From Humisphaera sp. (GTDB lineage Bacteria > Planctomycetota > Phycisphaerae > Tepidisphaerales > Tepidisphaeraceae): a stretch of 9,623 nucleotides of DNA. A model generated the notes under the pieces. It worked only from the letters and a program-made list of their open reading frames with translations, was not told the origin of the DNA and searched no databases. Positions 1-6,771 of this stretch are shown here, in pieces (position 1 is the stretch's first letter; the number at the start of each line of letters is the position of its first letter). The position numbers were made by a program, and so were the translations under genes. Location: NCBI GenBank assembly GCA_025351525.1, contig JANXVV010000394.1:1-9623 (forward strand), in the 5' to 3' direction.

Positions 1-188
1 CCGAGGTCCGCGTCGCCCGCCGGGCGGAGCACCAGATGCCGGTGGTTCGGCATCAGACAATAGCCAAGCAGCCCGACCGGCGCGTGGTCCATCGCCTCGG
101 CGACGATCCCGACGAACGCGTCGTAGTCGGCCGACTTGTGAAACAACCGCCGGCGGCCGTTCCCACGGTTCAGGCAGTGGTAAATCAT
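1..188 (-). CDS. REP-associated tyrosine transposase (RAYT, Y1_Tnp / IS200-like fold), N-terminal part, cut by window edge and probably frameshifted
   Basis: Read on the minus strand, the frame from the ATG at 188-186 gives MIYHCLNRGNGRRRLFHK, then a YDAF segment and a LLGYCLMPNHRHLVLRP segment. This is the N-terminal half of the single-strand HUH transposases that act on REP palindromes; the catalytic tyrosine would lie beyond position 1. Two things are odd. The family start, ATG CCA GGA CCA CGC AGA CGC ATT GTC (222-196; MPGPRRRIV), is present but in another frame: a run of six G (minus strand, 195-190) puts it out of phase with the rest, whereas five would join MPGPRRRIVGG directly to MIYH. 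Also, the metal-binding His-hydrophobic-His motif, usually HWH or HVH, reads HRH (CAC CGG CAT), one base from HWH. A start at 188 would lose conserved N-terminal residues, so the copy is probably inactive unless the G run is a sequencing error. Confidence 0.72.
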   Translation of the reverse strand, partial: MIYHCLNRGNGRRRLFHKSADYDAFVGIVAEAMDHAPVGLLGYCLMPNHRHLVLRPAGDADL

Positions 189-268
189 TCCCCCCGACAA
201 TGCGTCTGCGTGGTCCTGGCATGACCGGTAGACATTCGCCCAGAAGGCGAGAGTCAATCAATGAGAAG

Positions 269-288
269 TGACCCCTTATCCTGCTCCC
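269..288. repeat. Possible RAYT-element end motif
   Basis: On the minus strand this reads GGGAGCAGGATAAGGGGTCA and lies about 50 bases upstream of the RAYT start. Similar GGG(T/A)CAGGATAAGGGG(T/A)CA strings are, from memory, common beside RAYT genes in planctomycetes and related phyla. Only one copy is visible here, so the call rests on recollection and position, not on a repeat seen in the window. Confidence 0.3.
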
Positions 289-305
289 ATTTTTTTATTG
301 GAATT

Positions 306-358
306 GTGGCACACGCTTTCAGCCCGCATCTGATGTGCGGTCTGCAAGTGCGTCCCAC
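306..358. repeat. Degenerate REP-like inverted pair
   Basis: Arms at 306-329 and 335-358 are inverted copies of each other with 18 of 24 positions matching, separated by 5 bases. The inner stem CCGCA (324-328) / TGCGG (336-340) is perfect. The left arm begins GTGGCAC and continues with CTTTCAGCCCG, close to the GTGGCAC...CTTCCAGCCCG of the pair at 1853-1961, so it is probably an older copy of the same family. It sits 46 bases beyond the stop of the DUF1501 gene. It could shield the mRNA 3' end, but no U-run follows the stem on the minus strand, so it is not a normal intrinsic terminator. The rest of 223-403 shows nothing else I can name. Confidence 0.55.
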
Positions 359-403
359 AAATATTCAACCCAACCCACTTCTTCGTTTTCCCAAACATTC
401 AAT

Positions 404-1825
404 TCACGCAAGAATTTTCGTCACCACTTCGCCCGCCACATCCGTCAACCGGAAATCACGGCCCTGAAACCTGAACGTGAGCTTCTTGTGGCCCAGCCCG
501 AGCAGATGCAGGATTGTCGCCTGAATGTCGTGGACGTGAACGGGATCGGCGATGATGTGGAAGCCCAGGTCATCGGTCGCCCCGAGAGTCAGGCCGGGTT
601 TTACACCGCCGCCGGCCATCCACATCGTGAACGCCTGCGGGTGGTGATCGCGCCCTTTGCTGCGGCCAAGGACGGCGTTGTTTTCGACCATTGGGGTGCG
701 ACCGAATTCGCCGCCCCATACCACCAGCGTGTCCTCCAGCAGGCCGCGCGCTTTCAAATCCTTGATCAGCGCGGCGGCGGGTTTGTCGGTCGCCCCGCAC
801 GACCGCCTCAAAGACCCGGCGACATCGGAATGATGATCCCAATCCTCGTGATACAGTTGCACGAACCTTACCCCGCGCTCGATCAGTCGGCGGGCCAGCA
901 GGCAGTTGTTGGCGAATGATGCCGCGCCGGGTTTCGCGCCGTACATGTCGAGCGTCGCCTTCGACTCCTGGCCGAAATCGATCAGCTCCGGCGCGCTGGT
1001 CTGCATGCGATAGGCCAACTCGAAGGCGCTGATGCGGGTGGAAATCTCCGGATCGCCGACGGCGTTCAGACGACGTTGATCGAGGGAGTGAATCAGATCG
1101 AGCGATTCGCGCTGCGTGCGGGCATCGATGCCGGGCGGATTGACCAGGTCGAGAATCGGGCTGCCTTTGCCGTGGAAGGGAACGCCCTGATGATGGGTGG
1201 GAAGAAACCCGCAATTCCAGTTGGCCGGGCCGCCGCTGGTGCCTTTGGCGCTTTGCAGCACCACGAAGCCGGGCAGATCGGTGGCCTCGCTGCCGAGGCC
1301 GTAGGTGACCCATGAACCCATGCTGGGCCGACCCAGCTGCGCGCTGCCGGTGTTGACGAAGATTTGGGCCGGGGCGTGATTGAACTGATCGGTGTGTACC
1401 GATTTGATGAACGTCAGATCGTCGACGATCTCCGCAAGGTGCGGCAACATTTCCGAAAGCTCGGCACCACATTGCCCGTGTTTGCTGAACTTGAAGCGGG
1501 AAGACATCAGGGCGGCGTTTTTTTCGATGAAGGCGTAGCGCTGATCCTTGACCACCTCGGCGGGAATGGGTTGCCCGTCGAATTTGACGAGCGCCGGTTT
1601 ATTTTCAAACAGGTCCAGTTGGCTGGGGGCGCCGGCCATGAACAGATAGATGACGCGCTTGGCCTTGGCCGGGAAATGGGGTTGGCGCGGGAGGAGCGGA
1701 TTGTCGATCGCGGGGGAGCCGAAGGCGTCTTTCGTGCCGACCAGCAGCGAGGCGAGTGCGATTTTGCCGAGACCGACGCCGCAGTCTTTGAACAGTTGAC
1801 GGCGGGTGGTTTGGTGGAGGTTCAT
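404..1825 (-). CDS. DUF1501 family protein, Tat-exported (alkaline phosphatase/sulfatase-like fold)
   Basis: This encodes 473 residues from the ATG at 1825-1823. A TTG four codons upstream is in frame, but the ATG gives the usual family start MNLHQTTRRQLFKDCG, a twin-arginine signal (R8-R9) with a hydrophobic stretch at about 18-30; folded export, perhaps with bound metal, is expected. Family signatures in order: GAPSQLDLFENKP (65-77), HTDQFNHAPAQ (144-154), GRPSMGSWVTYGLGSE (165-180), LPGFVVL (184-190), HEDWDHHSD (326-334), WGGEFGRTPM (370-379), GRDHHP (391-396), DPVHVHD (427-433) and the C-terminal FQGRDFRLTDV (453-463). The Asp/His clusters match the metal-site pattern of the alkaline phosphatase superfamily to which DUF1501 is distantly related, but no substrate is known. 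Length is normal and the gene is intact. It lies downstream of the DUF1549/DUF1553 gene on the same strand, the usual planctomycete pairing. The ribosome-binding signal is weak (GAAAG five bases before ATG). Confidence 0.93.
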   Translation of the reverse strand: MNLHQTTRRQLFKDCGVGLGKIALASLLVGTKDAFGSPAIDNPLLPRQPHFPAKAKRVIYLFMAGAPSQLDLFENKPALVKFDGQPIPAEVVKDQRYAFIEKNAALMSSRFKFSKHGQCGAELSEMLPHLAEIVDDLTFIKSVHTDQFNHAPAQIFVNTGSAQLGRPSMGSWVTYGLGSEATDLPGFVVLQSAKGTSGGPANWNCGFLPTHHQGVPFHGKGSPILDLVNPPGIDARTQRESLDLIHSLDQRRLNAVGDPEISTRISAFELAYRMQTSAPELIDFGQESKATLDMYGAKPGAASFANNCLLARRLIERGVRFVQLYHEDWDHHSDVAGSLRRSCGATDKPAAALIKDLKARGLLEDTLVVWGGEFGRTPMVENNAVLGRSKGRDHHPQAFTMWMAGGGVKPGLTLGATDDLGFHIIADPVHVHDIQATILHLLGLGHKKLTFRFQGRDFRLTDVAGEVVTKILA

Positions 1826-1852
1826 CAATACTTTCAATTTAAATGCCAGGGA

Positions 1853-1961
1853 GTGGCACGGGCTTCCAGCCCGTGTTAGCGGGCTATTGCGTCGAAAAAC
1901 TTTGATCTAAACGCTTCACTTGAATTTCGCACCGCCAACACGGGCTGGAAGCCCGTGCCAC
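1853..1961. repeat. REP-like palindrome pair (BIME-like) between two co-directional genes
   Basis: Two 30-base arms, 1853-1882 and 1932-1961, are inverted copies with a single mismatch and a 49-base centre. Each arm is itself a hairpin: an 8-bp stem CACGGGCT / AGCCCGTG closing TCC in the left arm (1857-1875) or GGA in the right arm (1939-1957), followed or preceded by GTGGC. This nested design (small palindromes arranged head to head) is that of REP/BIME elements mobilised by RAYT enzymes. It fills most of the 152-base gap between the DUF1549/DUF1553 gene and the DUF1501 gene. A transcript covering both would fold into a long stem here, which could lower downstream expression or protect the upstream message. 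Confidence 0.88.
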
Positions 1962-1977
1962 AATAGAGGTTATTCAT

Positions 1978-4900
1978 TCATTCTTTCGTGATCGTCTCAT
2001 CCAGATTGAGCAGAGCGCGGGAAACCGTCGTCCAGGCCGCCAGTTGCGGCAGATCAACATCCGCCGGCGGCTTGACCGACTCCGACACCGCGACCAGTTT
2101 TGCTGTCTCAACATGTTCGCGGTAGCGAGCCAGATGTTCGCTGTGAAAAGCCAAAAGCTGCCCGAGTTCCTTTTCATCCGGCGACCGGGCCACGCAGAGG
2201 CGGAACGCGTAGGTCGCTCGGCCGATGTCGTCTTTCGGGCCTTCCACCATCACCCGCCGGGCCAAGCCTTGGGCGGCTTCGACGAACGCCGTGTCGTTCA
2301 AGGTGGTCAGCGCCTGCAAGGGGGTATCCGAGCGGATTCGACGGCTACACACGCCTTCGGAATTCGGCGCATCGAACGTGATCAACTGCGGGTTGGGCGA
2401 GGTACGCCGCAGGAACGTATACATCCCCCGGCGGAAGCGATCCGAACCGGTGCTCGTCGGCCAACCGCTGTTGGAGTAGGACATCGCGCCGACGCCTTCC
2501 GGCTGCGGGGGAAACACGCTGGGCCCGCCGATTTGATCGGTGAGCAGTCCGGCGACGGAGAGGGATATATCGCGGACGATCTCCGCCTCCACGCGCAGTC
2601 GCGGGCCGCGGGCCAGCAGTTCGTTGGCGGGGTCGCGCTGTTGAAGCGCGGGTGAAACCACCGACGATTGGCGATACGTCGCCGAGGACACGATCAACCG
2701 GTGCATGGCCTTTTGGCTCCATTTTCGCTGGATGAATTCAGTCGCCAGCCAGTCGAGCAACTCCGGATGCGAAGCCGGTTCACCCATCGCGCCGAAATCC
2801 TCCGCGCTGCGCACGATTCCCCGGCCAAAATAAAGGCCCCACGTCCGGTTCATCACCACGCGCGGCGTGAGCGGATTTTCGGCGGAGACCAGCCAGCGGG
2901 CAAACGTCAACCGATTTCGCGGTTGACCGGCCGCCAAGGGAGGCAGCACCGCCGGAACATTGGGGGTGACTTCCGCCCCGAGATTGAGAAACTCGCCGCG
3001 CCGATGGATGTTCGTCACGCGCGGCACGGCCCGCTCCTGCATCACCATCGTCGTCGAATAGGCGGGCAACGACTTCCGCAAATCCGCGACCTTCTTATGC
3101 TCTGTCGCCAATAGCGGAGTGACGAAAAGATACTGATCTCGCAGGACTAGGTTCTGTGCCGCGGTCCGCTGTTCGGTCGGAAGAAGTAGTGTCGATTCAA
3201 TGTCCGCCAGCACACCGCTGACACGAATGTCTCCTTCATCCGAGGTGACACTGATCCGCAGCCGACCCACATTTTCCTGTTGGTGATAGTTCTGAACGAT
3301 GGTGATCGACAATCCCGCATCGGCGGTGATCGAGGGCGGATCTTTCACCTGAAAAACAATCGCGTGAGGTTTGGCATCTCCGTTGGTCATCACCCAGTGG
3401 GTGTCCCGTTTGCCGTCGATGGCGTTTTCGGGATTTTTGCCGACGTCGGCGCTGGCATGGTGCAACAGCAAGGGTGAAGTTCCGGCCGTCGCAGAAAATT
3501 CGCTGACCAACCACCCTCCGCTCGGGCTGCGACCGGGCCCGCCGTTGGGTTGTGAGGGATCGGGCAACAGCTCCATGCGAATCGCAGTGATCTTCGCATC
3601 ACCGGGCTTGAATTCGAGCTTGTATTCATCGCGGTACAAATTGTCGCCGGTGAAAAGCAGCGATTGATCCGGCAGCTTTGCGATTGACCCTCCATAGTTT
3701 CGCGAAAATTTGACCGGTTCCAGCACTTTCCAATGCGCCGATTTCGCGGCGACTACTTTCTCCCACGCCTCCTGCGATTCCGCCGGTCGAGTCGTCGCGA
3801 GCTTTTTGCTTATTGCCCCCCAACCCGCTTCCAAATTCGCGATCTTTGCCAACGTTGCTTTGCGCTTCTGATCAATCGCCTCTGAAGGCACGTTCAATTC
3901 CGGCTCATCCGCATTATTCAGCAGCGCGTAAAACTGGTAATACTCCTTCTGGGTGATCGGATCGTATTTATGATTGTGACACTGCGCGCAGTGCAGTGTT
4001 GTGCCGAGCCAAGTCGTCGAAGTCGTCTGCACCCGATCGACAATCGCCTTATAACGGAATTCCTCGACGTCGATCCCGCCCTCTTCATTGATCATCGTGT
4101 TCCGATGAAACCCGGTGGCGATGCGCTGCCGTGGCGTGGCATTGGGCAGCAAATCCCCGGCGATCTGCTCCACCGTGAACTGATCGAAAGGCATGTCGGT
4201 ATTGAACGCATCAATCACCCAATCACGATACGGCCAGATGGACCGGGTGCGGTCCTTTTCGTAGCCGTTGCTGTCGGCATACCGGGCCAGGTCGAGCCAG
4301 TGACGGCCCCATCGTTCACCATAATGCGGATTTGCCAGCAGCCGCTCCACCAGTTGATCGTAAGCGGCGGCGGAAGAATCGTTGACGAAAGCATCCACCT
4401 CGGCGGGTGTCGGGGGGAGGCCGATCAGATCGAGGGTCACCCGGCGGATCAACGCGACTTTGTCCGCCTCGGGCGAGGGCGATAATTTTTCCTTGTCCAG
4501 CCGCGCCAGTACGAATGCATCGATCGGATTCCGCACCCATCCGGTATTTTTTACCGCAGGAATTTCCGGGCGGATCGGCTTCTGATACGCCCAATGTTTG
4601 GCGATGGCCGCCCCGGCGATGTTGGCATGGTCCGGCCAATGGGCACCCTGGTCGACCCATGCCTTCATCAACACCACCTGCTCCGGCGTCAGCGGATCGC
4701 GCTTGATCGGCATCCGGTCTTCGTCCCCTTCACCGAGAATCCGCTTGATGAGATAGCTGTCACCGCTCTTGCCGGGAACGATCGCCGGGCCGGAACCACC
4801 GCCTTCCAACGCGAGTTCGCGCGAGTCGAGGCGCAATTTGCCCTTCTGCTTTTCGGGCCCGTGACAGTCGTAGCAGGCGGTTTTGAGAATCGGTTGAATC

Positions 4901-5010
4901 TGGGTGACGAAATCGATCGGGGGCGCGGCGGGTTCTGCGGCCTGCACCGATGCGGGAAGGCCGATCAAACCATGGCAAAGGATCAAGATGATGAGCGTCA
5001 ACAACCGCAT
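1978..5010 (-). CDS. PSD1 cytochrome-c / DUF1549 / DUF1553 domain protein, exported
   Basis: This encodes 1010 residues. The ATG at 5010-5008 is chosen over a TTG two codons upstream because GAAGGAA lies about 7 bases before it, and because it starts a clean signal peptide: MRLL, a hydrophobic core, then cleavage near VQA-AEP (residue 25). Domains in order: PSD1 planctomycete cytochrome c at about 35-125 with haem motif C46-YD-C49-H50; DUF1549 at about 160-370, with LDLIGLPPTPAEVDAF, RHWLDLARYADSNGYEKD and a second CxxCH, C341-AQ-C344-H345, in CAQCHNHKYDP; a spacer at about 380-690 containing a discoidin-like ENAIDGKRDTHW stretch (528-539); and DUF1553 at about 697-960, with NRLTFARWLVSAENPLTPR, NRTWGLYFGRGIV and SDTPLQALTTLNDTAFVEAA. 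Two CxxCH motifs suggest c-type haem in the periplasm, although the second is better regarded as a conserved family motif. The family function is unknown; redox or polysaccharide roles have been proposed. It is the first gene of a probable unit with the downstream DUF1501 gene. Confidence 0.93.
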   Translation of the reverse strand: MRLLTLIILILCHGLIGLPASVQAAEPAAPPIDFVTQIQPILKTACYDCHGPEKQKGKLRLDSRELALEGGGSGPAIVPGKSGDSYLIKRILGEGDEDRMPIKRDPLTPEQVVLMKAWVDQGAHWPDHANIAGAAIAKHWAYQKPIRPEIPAVKNTGWVRNPIDAFVLARLDKEKLSPSPEADKVALIRRVTLDLIGLPPTPAEVDAFVNDSSAAAYDQLVERLLANPHYGERWGRHWLDLARYADSNGYEKDRTRSIWPYRDWVIDAFNTDMPFDQFTVEQIAGDLLPNATPRQRIATGFHRNTMINEEGGIDVEEFRYKAIVDRVQTTSTTWLGTTLHCAQCHNHKYDPITQKEYYQFYALLNNADEPELNVPSEAIDQKRKATLAKIANLEAGWGAISKKLATTRPAESQEAWEKVVAAKSAHWKVLEPVKFSRNYGGSIAKLPDQSLLFTGDNLYRDEYKLEFKPGDAKITAIRMELLPDPSQPNGGPGRSPSGGWLVSEFSATAGTSPLLLHHASADVGKNPENAIDGKRDTHWVMTNGDAKPHAIVFQVKDPPSITADAGLSITIVQNYHQQENVGRLRISVTSDEGDIRVSGVLADIESTLLLPTEQRTAAQNLVLRDQYLFVTPLLATEHKKVADLRKSLPAYSTTMVMQERAVPRVTNIHRRGEFLNLGAEVTPNVPAVLPPLAAGQPRNRLTFARWLVSAENPLTPRVVMNRTWGLYFGRGIVRSAEDFGAMGEPASHPELLDWLATEFIQRKWSQKAMHRLIVSSATYRQSSVVSPALQQRDPANELLARGPRLRVEAEIVRDISLSVAGLLTDQIGGPSVFPPQPEGVGAMSYSNSGWPTSTGSDRFRRGMYTFLRRTSPNPQLITFDAPNSEGVCSRRIRSDTPLQALTTLNDTAFVEAAQGLARRVMVEGPKDDIGRATYAFRLCVARSPDEKELGQLLAFHSEHLARYREHVETAKLVAVSESVKPPADVDLPQLAAWTTVSRALLNLDETITKE

Positions 5011-5045
5011 AGGCAAGTTCCTTCGACCAACTTTCGGACATCTAT

Positions 5046-5073
5046 ATTATCGCTACAACGCGACTTATGTTAG
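5046..5073 (-). promoter_or_regulatory. Candidate sigma70-type promoter for the PSD1/DUF1549/DUF1553 gene
   Basis: On the minus strand CTAACA (5073-5068, 4 of 6 matches to TTGACA) is followed after 16 bases by GATAAT (5051-5046, 5 of 6 matches to TATAAT). A start near 5039 would give a leader of about 30 bases containing the GAAGGAA ribosome-binding site. This is a consensus match only. Confidence 0.4.
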
Positions 5074-5086
5074 GCGACTCAAAATA

Positions 5087-5293
5087 ACCACAGAGGACAG
5101 AGAGGCCCGCACAGAGAAAAACAACGACAAAATACGGGATGAAGTGCTTTATAAGCAGTTGGCATGGGCGTCTCGCCCGTGCATTTCTTCAGCCAAAAAG
5201 CACGGGCGAGACCCCCATGCCACCTGTCACCGAGTCTGCAATCCGGATTTCTTCTCCGTGTCAGCCTCTGTGTCCTCCATGTCCTCCGTGGCT
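5087..5293. repeat. Outer inverted pair of CACAGAGG-type repeats
   Basis: The left block (5087-5120) reads ACCACAGAGGACAGAGAGGC and then CACAGAGAAAA. The right block (5252-5293) carries the reverse complement pattern, with TTCTCCGTGT, GCCTCTGTGTCC and TCCTCCGTGGCT. The match is imperfect and the right block is 8 bases longer because it contains an extra TCCTCC(A/G)TG unit. Strings of this CCACAGAGGACACAGAGG type are, from memory, widespread in planctomycete and verrucomicrobial intergenic DNA. The pair encloses a second inverted repeat at 5160-5222, giving a nested element of about 207 bases between divergent genes. Confidence 0.6.
5160..5222. repeat. Inner REP-like palindrome pair
   Basis: Arms of 23 bases at 5160-5182 and 5200-5222 are inverted copies with one mismatch and a 17-base centre. 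The left arm is itself a hairpin with a 9-bp stem (GCATGGGCG / CGCCCGTGC, one G-T wobble) closing TCT. The right arm forms the matching stem around AGA with one extra mismatch. The core (GGGCG-TCT-CGCCC) differs from that of the 1853-1961 pair, but the architecture, a short GC stem closing a three-base loop in head-to-head copies, is the same. Confidence 0.85.
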
Positions 5294-5448
5294 CCCCACG
5301 GACATCAAATCGATAAGTCGCGCTGTGGTGTTAGTCTCCTCCGCAAACCGACATTCGTTATATCGCAAAACACGAATTCGGTTGTAATCCAGAGATTCTT
5401 TTCTCCTGCTTTCTTAGTCTGCCATCTTCGGGCATTCAACCTCGTCAT

Positions 5449-5477
5449 TTGACATCCGCCGTCACTTGCTGAATAAA
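5449..5477 (+). promoter_or_regulatory. Candidate sigma70-type promoter for the aldose epimerase gene
   Basis: A perfect -35 hexamer TTGACA (5449-5454) is followed after exactly 17 bases by AATAAA (5472-5477, 4 of 6 matches to TATAAT). Transcription would begin near 5484, giving a leader of about 73 bases. Within the region CGCCGTC (5457-5463) and GACGGCG (5499-5505) are perfect inverted 7-mers; the first lies inside the promoter spacer, so the pair could be an operator or chance. The remaining unique sequence at 5294-5448 shows nothing I can name. Confidence 0.5.
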
Positions 5478-5556
5478 CAGCTGCGGTGGAGATTGACCGA
5501 CGGCGCAACGGGCGGTTTTTTCCAATTCAGGTTCATCACTTCAGAAGGAAACTTTC

Positions 5557-6762
5557 ATGGCTCGATCCATCCGACTCGCGGCGAAGACATGCTCGATTAC
5601 CATTCTCGCCGCCGCCATCTTGGCCGGCACCGGTTGTCTAACAACAAAAAACACCGTCGCGAAAGTGGAAGAGAAGTTCGATCATCACAAAATGGAGGCA
5701 TCCAACATGGGCATCACCCAATCCGATTTCGGCAAAACGCACGAAGGCGAGCAGGTCGATTTATACACCCTCACCAACGCGCATGGCCTGACCGCCAAGA
5801 TCATGACCTATGGCGCGATCGTCACCGAACTGCACGTGCCCGACAGAGCAGGGAAGAACGCGGATGTGGTTCTGGGATTCAACAATCTCGAGCAGTACCT
5901 CGCGGGCCATCCGTTTTTCGGGGCCATCGCCGGTCGCTACGCCAATCGCATCGCCAATGGCAAGTTCACCCTGGACGGCAAGGAATATTCGCTCCACGTC
6001 AACAACGGCCCCAACAGCCTGCACGGGGGCAAGAAGGGTTTTGACAAAGTCGTGTGGAAAGCCGAAATGATGAAAAGCGCCGACGGCCCCGGCGTGAAGC
6101 TGACCTATGTGAGCAAAGATGGCGAAGAGGGCTACCCGGGCAATCTCACCAGCATCGTCACCTACACGTTGACGAACAAGAACGAGTTGAAGATCGACTA
6201 CGATGCGAAGACGGATCAACCGACCGTGCTGAATCTGACGAACCACAGTTACTTCAATCTGGCCGGTGAGAACAGCGGCACGGTGCTCGATGCGGTGCTG
6301 ACTTTGAACGCCGACCAATTCACACTGGTGGATGCGACGGCGATACCGACCGGCGAGTTGCAGTCGGTGAAAGGCACGTCGATGGATTTCACATCGCCTC
6401 ACACGATTGGCGAACGGATCGCGCAAGTGCCCGGCTCGAAGGACGGGGGTTACGACCACAACTTCATCATCAACGATGGCGGCAATGGGAAGCTGACGAT
6501 GGCGGCAAAGGTGAAGGAGCCGAAGAGTGGCCGCACCATGGAAGTGTGGACGACGCAACCCGGCGTGCAGCTTTACACGGCCAACTTTCTCGACGGTAAA
6601 ACCACCGGCATCGGCGGCACGAAGTACGATCGGTACGACGCCTTTTGCCTGGAGACGCAGCACTACCCCGATTCGCCGAATCACGCCTCGTTCCCCACTA
6701 CCACCCTGCGCCCCGGTGAAAAGTATCACCACGTGACAATCTACAAGTTTGCGACCGAATAA
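5557..6762 (+). CDS. galM: Aldose 1-epimerase (galactose mutarotase), exported, probable lipoprotein
   Basis: This encodes 401 residues. The ATG at 5557 follows AGAAGGAAA at a 7-base spacing. It interconverts alpha and beta anomers of aldoses such as galactose or glucose. Family motifs: GRYANRIANGKF (126-137), NGPNSLHGG with H156, LTNHSYFNLAG with the probable acid H230, GGYDHNF with D300, and LETQHYPDSPNH with E366, the expected catalytic base; it ends with TLRPGEKYHH. All key residues are present, so the enzyme should be active. Residues 1-27 form an export signal (positive start, hydrophobic 12-25) ending at LAGTGC, with C27 as likely lipidation site; the -3 residue is Gly, so the lipobox is not ideal. 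About 25 residues of linker precede the catalytic fold. Most GalM enzymes are cytoplasmic; an anchored form suggests handling of sugars released outside the inner membrane. It is transcribed alone, divergently from the DUF1549 gene. Confidence 0.94.
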   Translation: MARSIRLAAKTCSITILAAAILAGTGCLTTKNTVAKVEEKFDHHKMEASNMGITQSDFGKTHEGEQVDLYTLTNAHGLTAKIMTYGAIVTELHVPDRAGKNADVVLGFNNLEQYLAGHPFFGAIAGRYANRIANGKFTLDGKEYSLHVNNGPNSLHGGKKGFDKVVWKAEMMKSADGPGVKLTYVSKDGEEGYPGNLTSIVTYTLTNKNELKIDYDAKTDQPTVLNLTNHSYFNLAGENSGTVLDAVLTLNADQFTLVDATAIPTGELQSVKGTSMDFTSPHTIGERIAQVPGSKDGGYDHNFIINDGGNGKLTMAAKVKEPKSGRTMEVWTTQPGVQLYTANFLDGKTTGIGGTKYDRYDAFCLETQHYPDSPNHASFPTTTLRPGEKYHHVTIYKFATE

Positions 6763-6771
6763 TCCGCGCGT

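Noticed and set aside
335..919. Plus-strand open frame opposite the end of the DUF1501 gene
   Set aside because: It lies almost entirely over conserved DUF1501 coding sequence and has no recognisable product.
1364..1879. Plus-strand open frame opposite the start of the DUF1501 gene
   Set aside because: Shadow of the GC-rich coding frame; it also runs through the left REP arm, which is not expected of a real gene.
2345..2722. Second minus-strand frame inside the DUF1553 region
   Set aside because: Arg/Pro-rich out-of-frame translation of conserved DUF1553 sequence; there is no frameshift in the main gene to explain it.
5495..5520. ACCG...CGGT followed by six T's as an intrinsic terminator
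   Set aside because: The stem is only 4 bp with a 13-base loop and lies between the candidate promoter and the start of the epimerase gene, where a terminator is not expected; a regulatory attenuator cannot be supported from this alone.
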